Shown here piece after piece: positions 9,701-17,011 of a stretch of DNA of 64,000 nucleotides (position 1 is its first letter; the number at the start of each line of letters is the position of its first letter). The notes under the pieces are model-generated. The model was not told where the DNA came from and made no database searches. It saw only the letters and a program-made list of their open reading frames with translations. This stretch comes from JAFKKS01 sp050187875 (GTDB lineage Bacteria; Pseudomonadota; Alphaproteobacteria; Rhizobiales; Xanthobacteraceae): positions 71,452 to 135,451 of the forward strand of contig JBFWXB010000007.1 of NCBI GenBank assembly GCA_050187875.1, given 5' to 3'. The translations under genes were made by a program, and so were the position numbers.

Positions 9701-10245
9701 TAATCGATGATCTCCTGCACGCCCGCGGGGTTGAGCACCGGGATCATCACGTCGACGAAGTGGAATTCCGACTGATGCGCGGTGGTCGAGGATTCTGCCG
9801 TATGGTCATCGCCCATCAGGGCGAGCACGCCGCCATGCTTCGACGTGCCGGCGAAATTCGCGTGGCGGAAGACGTCGCCGGTGCGGTCGACACCCGGCCC
9901 CTTGCCGTACCAGATGCCGAAGACGCCGTCGTATTTGCCTTCGCCGCGCAGTTCCGCCTGCTGCGAGCCCCACACCGCGGTCGCGGCGAGGTCTTCGTTG
10001 ATGCCGGGCTGGAAGACGATGTCGTTGGGGACAAGGATCTTCGCCGTCCGCATGAACTGCTGATCGAGCCCGCCGAGCGGCGAGCCGCGATAGCCGGTCA
10101 CATAGCCGGCGGTGTTCAAGCCCGCGCGCCGGTCGCGCTCCTTCTGCATCAGGCACATGCGAATCAGCGCCTGATAGCCGGTGACGAACACGCGGCTTTT
10201 CGTCAGGTCGTATTTGTCGTCGAGTGTGACGCGGTTCGAAGTCAT
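6760..10245 (-). CDS. Indolepyruvate ferredoxin oxidoreductase, fused alpha/beta form
   Basis: A 1161-residue fusion of the thiamine-diphosphate half and the gamma (POR) half, as in aerobic proteobacterial enzymes. It oxidatively decarboxylates aryl or branched 2-oxo acids to acyl-CoA using ferredoxin. Cysteine clusters include CSGCPHNTST in the middle, and CEGCGDCGVKSNC and CNKDYSCLKGFC as iron-sulfur ligands. The dinucleotide-like MIVTGVGGTGVVTIG block marks the gamma domain. The frame runs open to 10374, but the ATG at 10245 has AGAAGGTG at good spacing and begins MTSNRVTLDDKYDL, so it is the start. It is a stand-alone gene, likely serving degradation of aromatic and branched-chain amino acids. 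Confidence 0.92.
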   Translation of the reverse strand: MTSNRVTLDDKYDLTKSRVFVTGYQALIRMCLMQKERDRRAGLNTAGYVTGYRGSPLGGLDQQFMRTAKILVPNDIVFQPGINEDLAATAVWGSQQAELRGEGKYDGVFGIWYGKGPGVDRTGDVFRHANFAGTSKHGGVLALMGDDHTAESSTTAHQSEFHFVDVMIPVLNPAGVQEIIDYGLYGFAMSRFCGTWVGLKCMHETVESTAAIDGSLERVKIVIPQDFKMPEGGLNIRLGDTILGQEARLHDYKRDAMLAFVHANKLNKYITTGGRSPKIGIITTGKSYLDVRQAMDELGIDEVRANDLGIRLFKVACPWPLSQQELREFAHELELIIVVEEKRSLIEVQVREELYGNPEQPVCIGKRDEQGNWLFPVKGALDPNDIAICIGERVLARRPDEAIAGHVARLKDAQRMLAETPDIASRTPYFCSGCPHNTSTVVPDGMRAYAGIGCHFMAQWMDRNTEGFTQMGGEGANWIGEAPFSKRGHVFQNIGDGTYNHSGYLAIRAAAASGVNITYKILFNDAVAMTGGQRNEGGLSVPQIARQVAAEGAKQIRVVTDEPWKYPKDIDWPRGLTVHHRDELMKVQTELASVPGLTVLIYDQTCAAEKRRRRKRGQFPDPDKRVVINDLVCEGCGDCGVKSNCVSVQPLETEYGRKRRIDQSSCNKDYSCLKGFCPSFVTVHGGKLRKAPGVGAPPDVTELPEPVLPTIEHTYSMIVTGVGGTGVVTIGAILGMAAHIEGKGIGIIDQQGLAQKGGAVYSHIRFANHPDDIHAIRVAARSADLVLAGDIVVAGSKKVLAAVKPGKTKMVLNLAEFLPGDFTRNADFSLPMERLKRTIANMAGAENCSFIDAARLASALLGNTIGANIFLLGFAYQRGAIPISDVAIEEAITLNGEAVAMNIAAFRWGRHAADDLKSVEATARTAEPVAVRDSLRMSESLDEMIARRADFLTAYQSRRYAKKYRNAVEAVRAAEAGKVPGETALAEAAARYLFKLMAYKDEYEVARLQTDPSFGEQIKTMFEGDYEVRYHLAPPILAKTDPNTGHPRKIEFGQWMLSAFDVLRRFKFLRGTPFDPFGRTQERKTERALIGEYRALLDEITTKLTPENHHLAVALASIPDKIRGYGHVKMRHLKAAKAEEATLMEQFRTAPAVPPLMQAAE

Positions 10246-10494
10246 GGCCACCTTCTGGGGCGCCGCGCCCCACGCCTGAAAGCCGCCACTGCGGCCTCGG
10301 TCGTCCCCAAATGCATATAGGGTGCCAGCCGCTTTCGGGGCAGTCCCACAACGGGAGAAATGCTGACACTTCAATCGGCTGCGGTCAATTTCGTTTCATG
10401 TCGCGCAGAAGGACGCAAAATGTCCCGGCGCGCTCGCTTCACGAAATTTGGCGCATCGCAGCATAAAGGCTCGGCCTACGCCGGCACCGTTCGG

Positions 10495-11172
10495 TCAGGC
10501 TGGAGCGGCGAAAGCGACCGTCTCCAGCACCGCGAAATAGTGGCAGAGAGCGGCGACCAGCACGAAGCCGTGCCAGATCGCGTTTTGAAACCGCAGGCTT
10601 TGCCAGACATGGAAGATCACGCCCACGGAATAGAGCGTGCCGCCGGCGGCGAGGAGGATGAGGGTCGTCGGCGACAGCGCGCTAACGATTGAGTCATAGA
10701 GGAGCACGCCGCTCCATCCGAGAAGCAGATAGAGCACGACCGCGACCCGGTCGAAGCGGCCCGGCAGCACGAGCTTGACGACGATACCGGCGGTCGCGAC
10801 AAGCCAGATCGCCGCCAGCATGCCGAACGGCACCAGTCCACCCTTCAGATGCAGGAGGAAGGGCGTGTAGGTCGCCGCGATCAGGAGATAGATCGCCGAG
10901 TGGTCGAGGCGGCGCAGCCACCATTTCAGCCGCGACACGGGCCAGAGGTTATAGGCGGCGGAAAGACCGAGCACCGTGATCAGGCCCGTGGCATAAACGG
11001 CCGCCGAAACGACGGAGATCGCCCCGCTCGAATCGGCCGCAAGAACCAGAAGGACGACGGCCCCGACCAACCCGAGCGCGACGCCAAGCGCATGCACCAC
11101 GCCGTCGGCAATGATCTCTGCGCGCGTATAACGCCAAACAAAGCGCACCGGACGGCCGTCGAAATCCGTCAC
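10495..11172 (-). CDS. Hemolysin III / PAQR family membrane protein
   Basis: A 225-residue protein with about seven hydrophobic segments, the normal size and topology of the HlyIII/YqfA family (TIGR01065, PAQR superfamily). Conserved features are the N-terminal ADGVVHALG, the central RRLDHSAIYLLIAATYTPF with family His and Asp, and the C-terminal GVIFHVWQSLRFQNAIWHGFVL with His residues that bind a metal in this superfamily. It starts with GTG at 11172 behind a strong GGAGG (spacer 5). The name hemolysin is historical; a role in membrane homeostasis is more likely for chromosomal copies. Confidence 0.9.
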   Translation of the reverse strand: MTDFDGRPVRFVWRYTRAEIIADGVVHALGVALGLVGAVVLLVLAADSSGAISVVSAAVYATGLITVLGLSAAYNLWPVSRLKWWLRRLDHSAIYLLIAATYTPFLLHLKGGLVPFGMLAAIWLVATAGIVVKLVLPGRFDRVAVVLYLLLGWSGVLLYDSIVSALSPTTLILLAAGGTLYSVGVIFHVWQSLRFQNAIWHGFVLVAALCHYFAVLETVAFAAPA

Positions 11173-11284
11173 TCCATCCTCCAGGCGTCTCGCCTTAGAC
11201 CATCCGTATCACGGATGGCATCGTCGAAAATACGGCGCGGAGAAGGAAATAGCGCGTCGTTGTTAACGCTGCGCGACAGGCCCG

Positions 11285-13675
11285 TTACGCCTTCAAGACT
11301 TCGGCAACCTTGCGCGCGAGATCGCCGATCGTGAACGGCTTGGGCAGGACATGCACGCCCGCATCGAGCACAGCGTTGTGGACGATGGCGTTGCGCGTAT
11401 ACCCCGTGGTGAAAAGCACCTTCATGTCCGGCCGGCGTCGCAATACCTCGTCGGCGAGCTTGCGCCCGTTCATTTCCGGCATCACGACGTCGGTGAAGAG
11501 GAGCGCGATGTCGGGCTCTTTCTCCAGGATCGCCAGTGCTGCAGCGCCGCTTCCGGCATCGAGCACCATGTAGTCGAGCTCGCGCAGCGCCTCCACGGTG
11601 TTTCGCCGCACGCCCTCCTCGTCCTCGACGACCAGGATGCGAACGCCCGCGTTTCCGGTCGGCAGTGCGCCGCGATCGCTCTCGGTCGACGCCGCGTCGG
11701 CCGACGCCAGCGAGCGCGGCAGATAAATCTTGATCGTCGTGCCCTCGCCCGGCTCGCTGTAGATGCTGACATGGCCGTTCGATTGCTTGACGAAGCCATA
11801 GACTTGGCTGAGCCCCAGGCCCGTGCCGACGCCGCTCGATTTGGTGGTGAAGAACGGCTCGAACGCCTTCCCGCGGACCTCGGCGCTCATGCCGGTGCCG
11901 GTATCGGTGACCGCGAACATCACGTACTGGCCGGCGTTGACGTCCGCCCGCTCGGCATAAGCTTCATCGAGATAGGTGTTAGCGGTCTCGATCGTGAGCT
12001 TGCCGCCCTCGCCCATTGCGTCGCGCGCATTGACGGCGAGGTTGAGAAGCGCGCTCTCAAGCTGGTTCGGGTCGGCGACTGTGCGCCACAGGCCGGCGGC
12101 CAGCACCGTTTCGAACTGGATCGTCTCGCCAAGGCTTCGCCGCAACAGGTCGGACATGTCGGTGACCAGGCGGTTACCGTCGATCGGTTCCGGCATCAAA
12201 GGCTGGCGCCGCGCGAACGCGAGGAGCCGTGCGGTGAGCGACGCGGCGCGGCGCGCGCCGGCCATCGCCGTGTCGATATGCCGCTCCAGGATGGCTTCGC
12301 CGCGCGCCAGCCGCCGCTGGCACATCTCCAGGCCGCCCATCACGATCGCCAGCATATTGTTGAAGTCGTGCGCGATGCCGCCGGTGAGCTGCCCGATCGC
12401 TTCCATCTTCTGCGCCTGGCGCAGCGCGCTCTCCGTCGCCTCGCGCCGGCCCATCTCCGCGACGAGATCGCTGGTGCGCTCGGCGACGTTGCGCTCCAAC
12501 GTTTCCGATAGACGGCGCAGATCATCCTCGGCCTTGTCGCGCTCCCGCTCACGCACCCGCAAAGCAATCGCTGCGGCGGCGATTTCGCGGCTCACATTGC
12601 CGAGCTCGCGCACCGGCATGCGCTGCTGCGGCATCACCTCCCGCCGGCCGAGCGCCATCGCCTGCGCCGTGAGCCGTGCGATCGCGTCGGCGAGACGGCC
12701 GCCGAAGAAATAGCTCGTCAGAAGCGAAAGGATCGTGAGCAGGATGCCGACCGCGCCCACCGTCCATAGCGCACGGCCAAGCTGTGCGCTGACGCGCTCC
12801 TCGGGAATGCTCACATAAACGATCCAGTTCGCGAGGCGCGAGCGTGCATAGGCCGTGCGCACCGTCTCGCCGCCGGTATTCTTTCCGCGCCACACGCCCT
12901 CGAGCCCTTGGGCGCTGGAGACGAAGTCCGGCGCCGCCGGACGTCCGCTGAATGTGTCATTCTTGTCGGAACGCGCGAGGATGATGCCGTTGCCGTCGAC
13001 CACGCCCGCGCGACTGCCCTTATCGAGACCTTGACTGATGAGGTCGGCGAGCCGCTGCGGCGAGACGCTCAGATTGAGGAAATGGGTGACGCGATCGTCC
13101 GCGATGATCGGCACGGTGACCGAGTAGAGCGGTTGACCCGCGACCGCGCCGACGATCGTATTGGAGACGAGCGGCTGCTTCGTCTGAATGACATCCTTGT
13201 CGCCGACGAGCGGCTCGAAGGGCAGCGTCGTCCCGTAAGGCACGCGCGTATTCGCCAATTGCTGGCCGGCGGCGTTGCGCAGCAGCAGGTCGATGCCGAC
13301 GAGATTGCGCACGCGCTGCATCTGCGCATAGAACGTGGCGTAGTCGCCGTCTTGAACCCGGCTCGACGTGGCGAGCGTCTGCAGCGTGAATTCCAGGCCC
13401 GCGAGGTCACGGTCGACGACCAGCGCGAGCTGGCGCGCGTCGCTGCGCAGATCGAGCTCGATGCGCGCCTCTTCCGATACGGAGTAGCGCCACACCATCA
13501 GCCCAGCGAATACGAGCACCGGCACGAGAACCGAAAGAACGAGCAGAAGCACATAGCCGCGCGTCGAGAAGCTTGGCGCGTTTGCGACGCGGGACGGCGC
13601 GGCGGAGTGCTCGACCGGTGGCGGGTCAGGCGCGTGCAATGGCCTTCGTTCCTTAAGCCGTAGCCCCTGCGTCAA
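11285..13675 (-). CDS. Membrane-bound hybrid sensor histidine kinase with response-regulator domain
   Basis: Domains in order: TM1 about 40-62, a large periplasmic Cache-type sensor about 65-285 (containing VGIDLLLRN and SRAGVVDGNGIILARS), TM2 about 302-325, a HAMP-like linker, a coiled coil to 420, a dimerisation/phosphoacceptor domain with IAHDFNN (His 436), an HATPase_c domain with NLAVNARDAM, DTGTGM and GTGLGLSQV, and a C-terminal receiver with ILVVEDEEGVRR and phosphoacceptor Asp 729 in LLFTDVVMPEMNG. The assigned start is a TTG with no clear ribosome site; the true start may be a few codons away, but TM1 is retained in any case. No partner regulator is adjacent. The ligand is unknown; Cache domains usually bind small organic molecules. 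Confidence 0.92.
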   Translation of the reverse strand: MTQGLRLKERRPLHAPDPPPVEHSAAPSRVANAPSFSTRGYVLLLVLSVLVPVLVFAGLMVWRYSVSEEARIELDLRSDARQLALVVDRDLAGLEFTLQTLATSSRVQDGDYATFYAQMQRVRNLVGIDLLLRNAAGQQLANTRVPYGTTLPFEPLVGDKDVIQTKQPLVSNTIVGAVAGQPLYSVTVPIIADDRVTHFLNLSVSPQRLADLISQGLDKGSRAGVVDGNGIILARSDKNDTFSGRPAAPDFVSSAQGLEGVWRGKNTGGETVRTAYARSRLANWIVYVSIPEERVSAQLGRALWTVGAVGILLTILSLLTSYFFGGRLADAIARLTAQAMALGRREVMPQQRMPVRELGNVSREIAAAAIALRVRERERDKAEDDLRRLSETLERNVAERTSDLVAEMGRREATESALRQAQKMEAIGQLTGGIAHDFNNMLAIVMGGLEMCQRRLARGEAILERHIDTAMAGARRAASLTARLLAFARRQPLMPEPIDGNRLVTDMSDLLRRSLGETIQFETVLAAGLWRTVADPNQLESALLNLAVNARDAMGEGGKLTIETANTYLDEAYAERADVNAGQYVMFAVTDTGTGMSAEVRGKAFEPFFTTKSSGVGTGLGLSQVYGFVKQSNGHVSIYSEPGEGTTIKIYLPRSLASADAASTESDRGALPTGNAGVRILVVEDEEGVRRNTVEALRELDYMVLDAGSGAAALAILEKEPDIALLFTDVVMPEMNGRKLADEVLRRRPDMKVLFTTGYTRNAIVHNAVLDAGVHVLPKPFTIGDLARKVAEVLKA

Positions 13676-13688
13676 AGACGCAGGGATA

Positions 13689-13850
13689 CTACGCGAAATC
13701 GTCGGCGATGTTCCAGCGCCAGAAGTCCGTACCTTCGTCGCGCAGGAACCGCGCCAGTACCATGCTGTGCACTTCCGAGGCGCCGTCGACGATGCGCGCC
13801 GCCCGCGCCCAATGGAGCGCGTTCGGCCCGAAGTTCGAGCGGTGTGCGCC
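13689..13850 (-). pseudogene. Remnant of an acyl-CoA dehydrogenase C-terminus
   Basis: Directly after the stop codon of the SDR gene, in another frame, about 50 codons read FGPNALHWARAARIVDGASE followed by VHSMVLARFLRDEG and end DFWRWNIADDFA at a stop. The pattern R-I-V-D-G-x-x-E-V-H-x-M-V-L-A-R is the typical C-terminal end of acyl-CoA dehydrogenases. No start, ribosome site or upstream catalytic domain is present, so this looks like a leftover of a deleted gene, with the SDR now abutting it. Confidence 0.7.
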
Positions 13851-13851
13851 G

Positions 13852-14628
13852 TCAGGCGCCGCGCAGCTGCACCATCTGCCCGCCGTCGACGACGATGGTC
13901 GTGCCGTTGATGTAGCGGCCGGCGTCGGACGCAAGGAGCAAGAGCGCGCCGTCGAGGTCACACGCCTCGCCGAAGCGACCCGCCGGAATGTCACGCGTCA
14001 TCTTCGCGCCTTCGCCCGCGAGCCACTCCGCATTGATCTCGGTCGAGATGTAGCCCGGCGCGATGGCGTTGACGCGCACGCCCTTGAAGGCGAGCTCGAG
14101 CGCCAACGACTTGGTGAGCTGTACGACCGCTGCCTTCGACGTCGCATAGGCGACGACGCCCTTGGCGACGCCGAAGCCGAGGATCGAGGCGATGTTGACG
14201 ATCGCACCGCGCTTGCCCGCGGCGAGCATGCGCCGCGCGGCCTCTTGCGCCCAGGCGAAGACCGCATCGAGGTTGGTCGCGAGCACGCGACGCCATTCTT
14301 CCGATGTCAGATCGACGGCGCGTGTCGAATGCGCGACACCGGCATTGTTGACGAGGATGGTGACGGTCCCGAACGCTTTCTCCGCGGCGTCGAACGCGGC
14401 CCGCATCGCCACGGCGTCGCCGACATCGGCCGCAACCGCGATCGCCCGGCCGCCGGCCTCGGCGATCCGCCGACTCACATCTTCAAGCCGCTCGGCGCGG
14501 CGTGCAACGAGGACGACCGCCGCCCCGTTCGCGGCCAAAACCTCGGCGAAGCGCACGCCAAGACCGCTCGACGCGCCCGTGACCAGCGCCACCTGCCCGG
14601 ACAAATCGAAGAGTTCCGCGGCTTTCAT
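13852..14628 (-). CDS. Short-chain dehydrogenase/reductase (SDR, Rossmann fold)
   Basis: A 258-residue classical SDR. The nucleotide motif TGASSGLG is at 17-24, NNAG at 94-97, and the catalytic residues are Asn119, Ser148, Tyr161 and Lys165 (YATSK). ARR at 42-44 could favour NADP(H). The C-terminus GRYINGTTIVVDGGQMVQL is typical for the family. ATG at 14628. Downstream lies an acyl-CoA dehydrogenase remnant, which hints at a former fatty-acid or steroid-like catabolic operon. The substrate is unknown. Confidence 0.92.
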   Translation of the reverse strand: MKAAELFDLSGQVALVTGASSGLGVRFAEVLAANGAAVVLVARRAERLEDVSRRIAEAGGRAIAVAADVGDAVAMRAAFDAAEKAFGTVTILVNNAGVAHSTRAVDLTSEEWRRVLATNLDAVFAWAQEAARRMLAAGKRGAIVNIASILGFGVAKGVVAYATSKAAVVQLTKSLALELAFKGVRVNAIAPGYISTEINAEWLAGEGAKMTRDIPAGRFGEACDLDGALLLLASDAGRYINGTTIVVDGGQMVQLRGA

Positions 14629-14768
14629 TCATGCCCCCTTTCATGCTCTCCTCCGCTCATTCCCCAAGCGGGAATCCAGAATATTTGGCCCTGGGTCCTC
14701 GCTTTCGCGGGGACGAGCGGAGCGAATTCGACACTCGACTTCGCCCAATCATGCGCTAGGCTTCCTTC

Positions 14769-15446
14769 ATGGCACACGATCACGACCACGGCCACGGTGA
14801 GCACCGCCACGGCCACCACCATCACGATCATGGTCACGACCACGATCACGGCTCGGAGCTTTCGGAGATGCAGCTGCGCGTGCGCGCGCTCGAAAGCATC
14901 CTCACTGAGAAGGGCTATATCGACCCAAAGGCGCTCGACCTCCTCATCGAAACCTATGAGGTGAAGGTCGGCCCGCACAACGGCGCCCGCGTCGTGGCGA
15001 AAGCCTGGGCCGATCCCGAGTACCGCAAATGGCTGCTCGCGGAAGGCGGCGCCGCCATCGCCTCGCTCGGCTATATCGGCCGTCAGGGCGAGAACATGGT
15101 GGTGCTGGAGAACACGCCGAAGCTCCACAACATGGTCGTGTGCACGCTCTGCTCCTGCTATCCCTGGCCGGTGCTCGGCCTGCCGCCGGTCTGGTACAAA
15201 TCCGCGCCTTACCGCTCGCAGGCCGTCGCCAATCCGCGCAAAGTGCTCGCTGATTTCAACGTCACGCTGCCGAAGGACGTGGAAATCCGCGTCTGGGATT
15301 CGACCGCGGAAATTCGCTACCTCGTGCTGCCGCTGCGCCCGGCGGGAACCGAGGGCTGGAGCGAACAAGAGCTCGCCAAGCTCGTCACCCGCGACAGCAT
15401 GATCGGCACCGGCGTGCCGCTCGCACCGAAGGACATCGCGGCATGA
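14769..15446 (+). CDS. nthA: Nitrile hydratase alpha subunit, cobalt type, with histidine-rich N-terminus
   Basis: Hydrates nitriles to amides as a heterodimer or tetramer with the beta subunit. The metal-binding claw is VCTLCSC at residues 124-130 (Cys125, 128, 130). Thr at the third position is the mark of the non-corrin cobalt type, whereas iron enzymes have Ser. The conserved YPWPVLGLPPVWYK and YRSQAV follow. Residues 3-27 are an unusual tail with 14 histidines mixed with Asp and Gly, not part of the usual family fold, resembling metal-storage loops. nthB overlaps by 4 bases (ATGA), and an accessory gene follows. A NicO-type nickel/cobalt transporter gene is convergent about 0.5 kb downstream. 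Confidence 0.95.
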   Translation: MAHDHDHGHGEHRHGHHHHDHGHDHDHGSELSEMQLRVRALESILTEKGYIDPKALDLLIETYEVKVGPHNGARVVAKAWADPEYRKWLLAEGGAAIASLGYIGRQGENMVVLENTPKLHNMVVCTLCSCYPWPVLGLPPVWYKSAPYRSQAVANPRKVLADFNVTLPKDVEIRVWDSTAEIRYLVLPLRPAGTEGWSEQELAKLVTRDSMIGTGVPLAPKDIAA

Positions 15447-16099
15447 ACGGCGCGCATGACATGGGCGGCATGCACGGCTTCGGGCCGGTCGTGCCGGAGC
15501 CGAACGAACCGGTGTTCCACGCGGAGTGGGAGAAGCGCGCCTTCGCGCTTACCGTCGCCATGGGCGCGACCGGCGAATGGAATATCGACCAGTCGCGCAA
15601 TGCGCGCGAAAGTTCGCCGCCGGCGAAATATCTCACCAGCAGCTATTACAAGATCTGGTTCGACGCGCTCGAACGCCAGCTCAAGGCGCTCGGCTTCGTC
15701 TCCGCCGGCGAATTGTCGCAAGGGCACGCGAGCGGCGCACCGAAACCGATCAAGCGCACGCTTGCCGCCGCTGATGTCGCGAAAACGCTCGGGCGCGGCG
15801 GCCCGACGCGGCGCGAGGAGGCCGCGCCTGCGCGCTTCAAGGTCGGCGATCGCGTGCGCACCAAGAACATCAACCCGCCGACGCATACGCGCCTGCCGCG
15901 CTATGTGCGCGGGCATGTCGGCACCGTCGAGCGCGTCTACGGCGCGCATGTCTTCCCCGACACGAATGCGAAGGGCGCAGAGAACCCGCAGTGGCTCTAT
16001 GCGGTGACGTTCGCAAGCCGCGAACTCTTCGGCCCGGACGGCGACCCGACCGCGCGCATCTCGGTCGACGCCTTCGAGCCCTATCTCGACCCGGCTTGA
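15443..16099 (+). CDS. nthB: Nitrile hydratase beta subunit
   Basis: A 218-residue partner of NthA. The N-terminus MNGAHDMGGMHGFGPV is the hallmark of the family. The C-terminal SH3-like part contains KVGDRVRTKNINPPTHTRLP, then RYVRGHVGTVERVYGAHVFP, and ends with the region typical of NHase beta. The ATG overlaps the nthA stop in ATGA, so translation is probably coupled, giving equal amounts of both subunits. Confidence 0.96.
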   Translation: MNGAHDMGGMHGFGPVVPEPNEPVFHAEWEKRAFALTVAMGATGEWNIDQSRNARESSPPAKYLTSSYYKIWFDALERQLKALGFVSAGELSQGHASGAPKPIKRTLAAADVAKTLGRGGPTRREEAAPARFKVGDRVRTKNINPPTHTRLPRYVRGHVGTVERVYGAHVFPDTNAKGAENPQWLYAVTFASRELFGPDGDPTARISVDAFEPYLDPA

Positions 16100-16108
16100 T
16101 TGCATCCC

Positions 16109-16489
16109 ATGGTGAAGACTTCAGCCACACAGGCGCTCGACACCGTCCCCGACATTCCACAGGACTCAGAGGGCCCTGTCTTTGCCGAGCCCTGGCAGGC
16201 GCAGGCCTTCGCCATGGCGGTGTCGCTGCATGAGCGCGGCGTGTTCACCTGGCCCGAATGGGCATCAACGCTCGCGCAGGAGATCAAGCGCGCGCAGGCG
16301 TCAGGCGATCCCGACAGCGGTGCGACCTACTATCACCACTGGCTCGCGGCGCTCGAGCGGCTTGTCGCGGAGAAGAAGGTGACCGATGCCGCGACACTCG
16401 CACGTTATCGCGACGCCTGGGATCACGCTGCCGACCGCACCCCGCACGGCGTGCCGATCGAACTGCGCGATGAGGACTTCCACGGCTAA
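16109..16489 (+). CDS. Nitrile hydratase accessory protein (activator / cobalt chaperone)
   Basis: About 126 residues of the nitrile hydratase accessory family (TIGR03889-like), related to the N-terminal part of NthB. Conserved parts include GPVFAEPWQAQAFAMAVSLH, WPEWASTLAQEI and YYHHWLAALE. Family members act as self-subunit-swapping chaperones that carry alpha subunit and insert cobalt. The start is ATG 16109; a TTG at 16100 immediately after the nthB stop is also in frame. Third gene of the operon. Confidence 0.88.
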   Translation: MVKTSATQALDTVPDIPQDSEGPVFAEPWQAQAFAMAVSLHERGVFTWPEWASTLAQEIKRAQASGDPDSGATYYHHWLAALERLVAEKKVTDAATLARYRDAWDHAADRTPHGVPIELRDEDFHG

Positions 16490-16499
16490 TGTCGCCTGC

Positions 16500-16992
16500 T
16501 CGTCATTGCCGGGCTAAACACTTGACCCGGCAATCCATCCCTTTCGCAAAAATTTCTTTAGTTGATGGATGCACGGGTCAAGCCCGTGCGTGACGCAGGG
16601 ACTTGTTGAGCGCGTGGAAAACACGTCAACGCGCCCCGTTCTTGCGCATTCCGTTTTTGATCTTGTTTCGTTGCGGAAGAACGAATCGCGGTCGCGATTC
16701 GCGCGCGCCACGCAGATGTAAACGCATTCCTAAAATGCGCGCACGCGATTTCGATTTCGTCATTGCCGGGCTTGACCCGGCAATCCACCCCATCGCGAAA
16801 AAATTTCTTTGGTTGATGGATGCGCGGGTCAAGCCCGCGCATGACGCCGCGAGATTTATTGGATGCTCGACACACATCAATCAGCGACGTTCTCACGTAT
16901 TCCGGATTCGATCTCGTTTCGTTGCTGGAGAACGAATCGCGGCTGCGATTCGGCGCGGCGCTCGGACGTAAATGCTTTCCTAATGTGAGCGC
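16500..16992. repeat. Two diverged tandem copies of a ~245-bp intergenic unit, each with a family C palindrome
   Basis: The 522-bp gap 16490-17011 between the convergent nth and nicO genes has no gene. Copy 1 (about 16500-16742) and copy 2 (about 16757-16992) align with an offset of 251-257 bp. Each starts with a palindrome (CGTCATTGCCGGGCT... to ...GGGTCAAGCCCG...TGACG) and continues with a matching non-palindromic tail: TTGATCTTGTTTCGTTGCGG in copy 1 and TCGATCTCGTTTCGTTGCTG in copy 2, then GAACGAATCGCGG. The tails contain the hairpins at 16682-16701 and 16933-16952 (CGAATCGC arms). Confidence 0.8.
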
Positions 16993-17011
16993 TGCGGAGA
17001 AAAATTCCGCA

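Noticed and set aside
8392..10320. Long plus-strand open frame (and 6670-8307) opposite the indolepyruvate oxidoreductase gene
   Set aside because: Antisense shadow in GC-rich DNA; no motif, no ribosome site.
13852..16489. Possible horizontally acquired island (SDR remnant plus nitrile hydratase)
   Set aside because: No integrase, tRNA, direct repeats or visible change in base composition at the borders.
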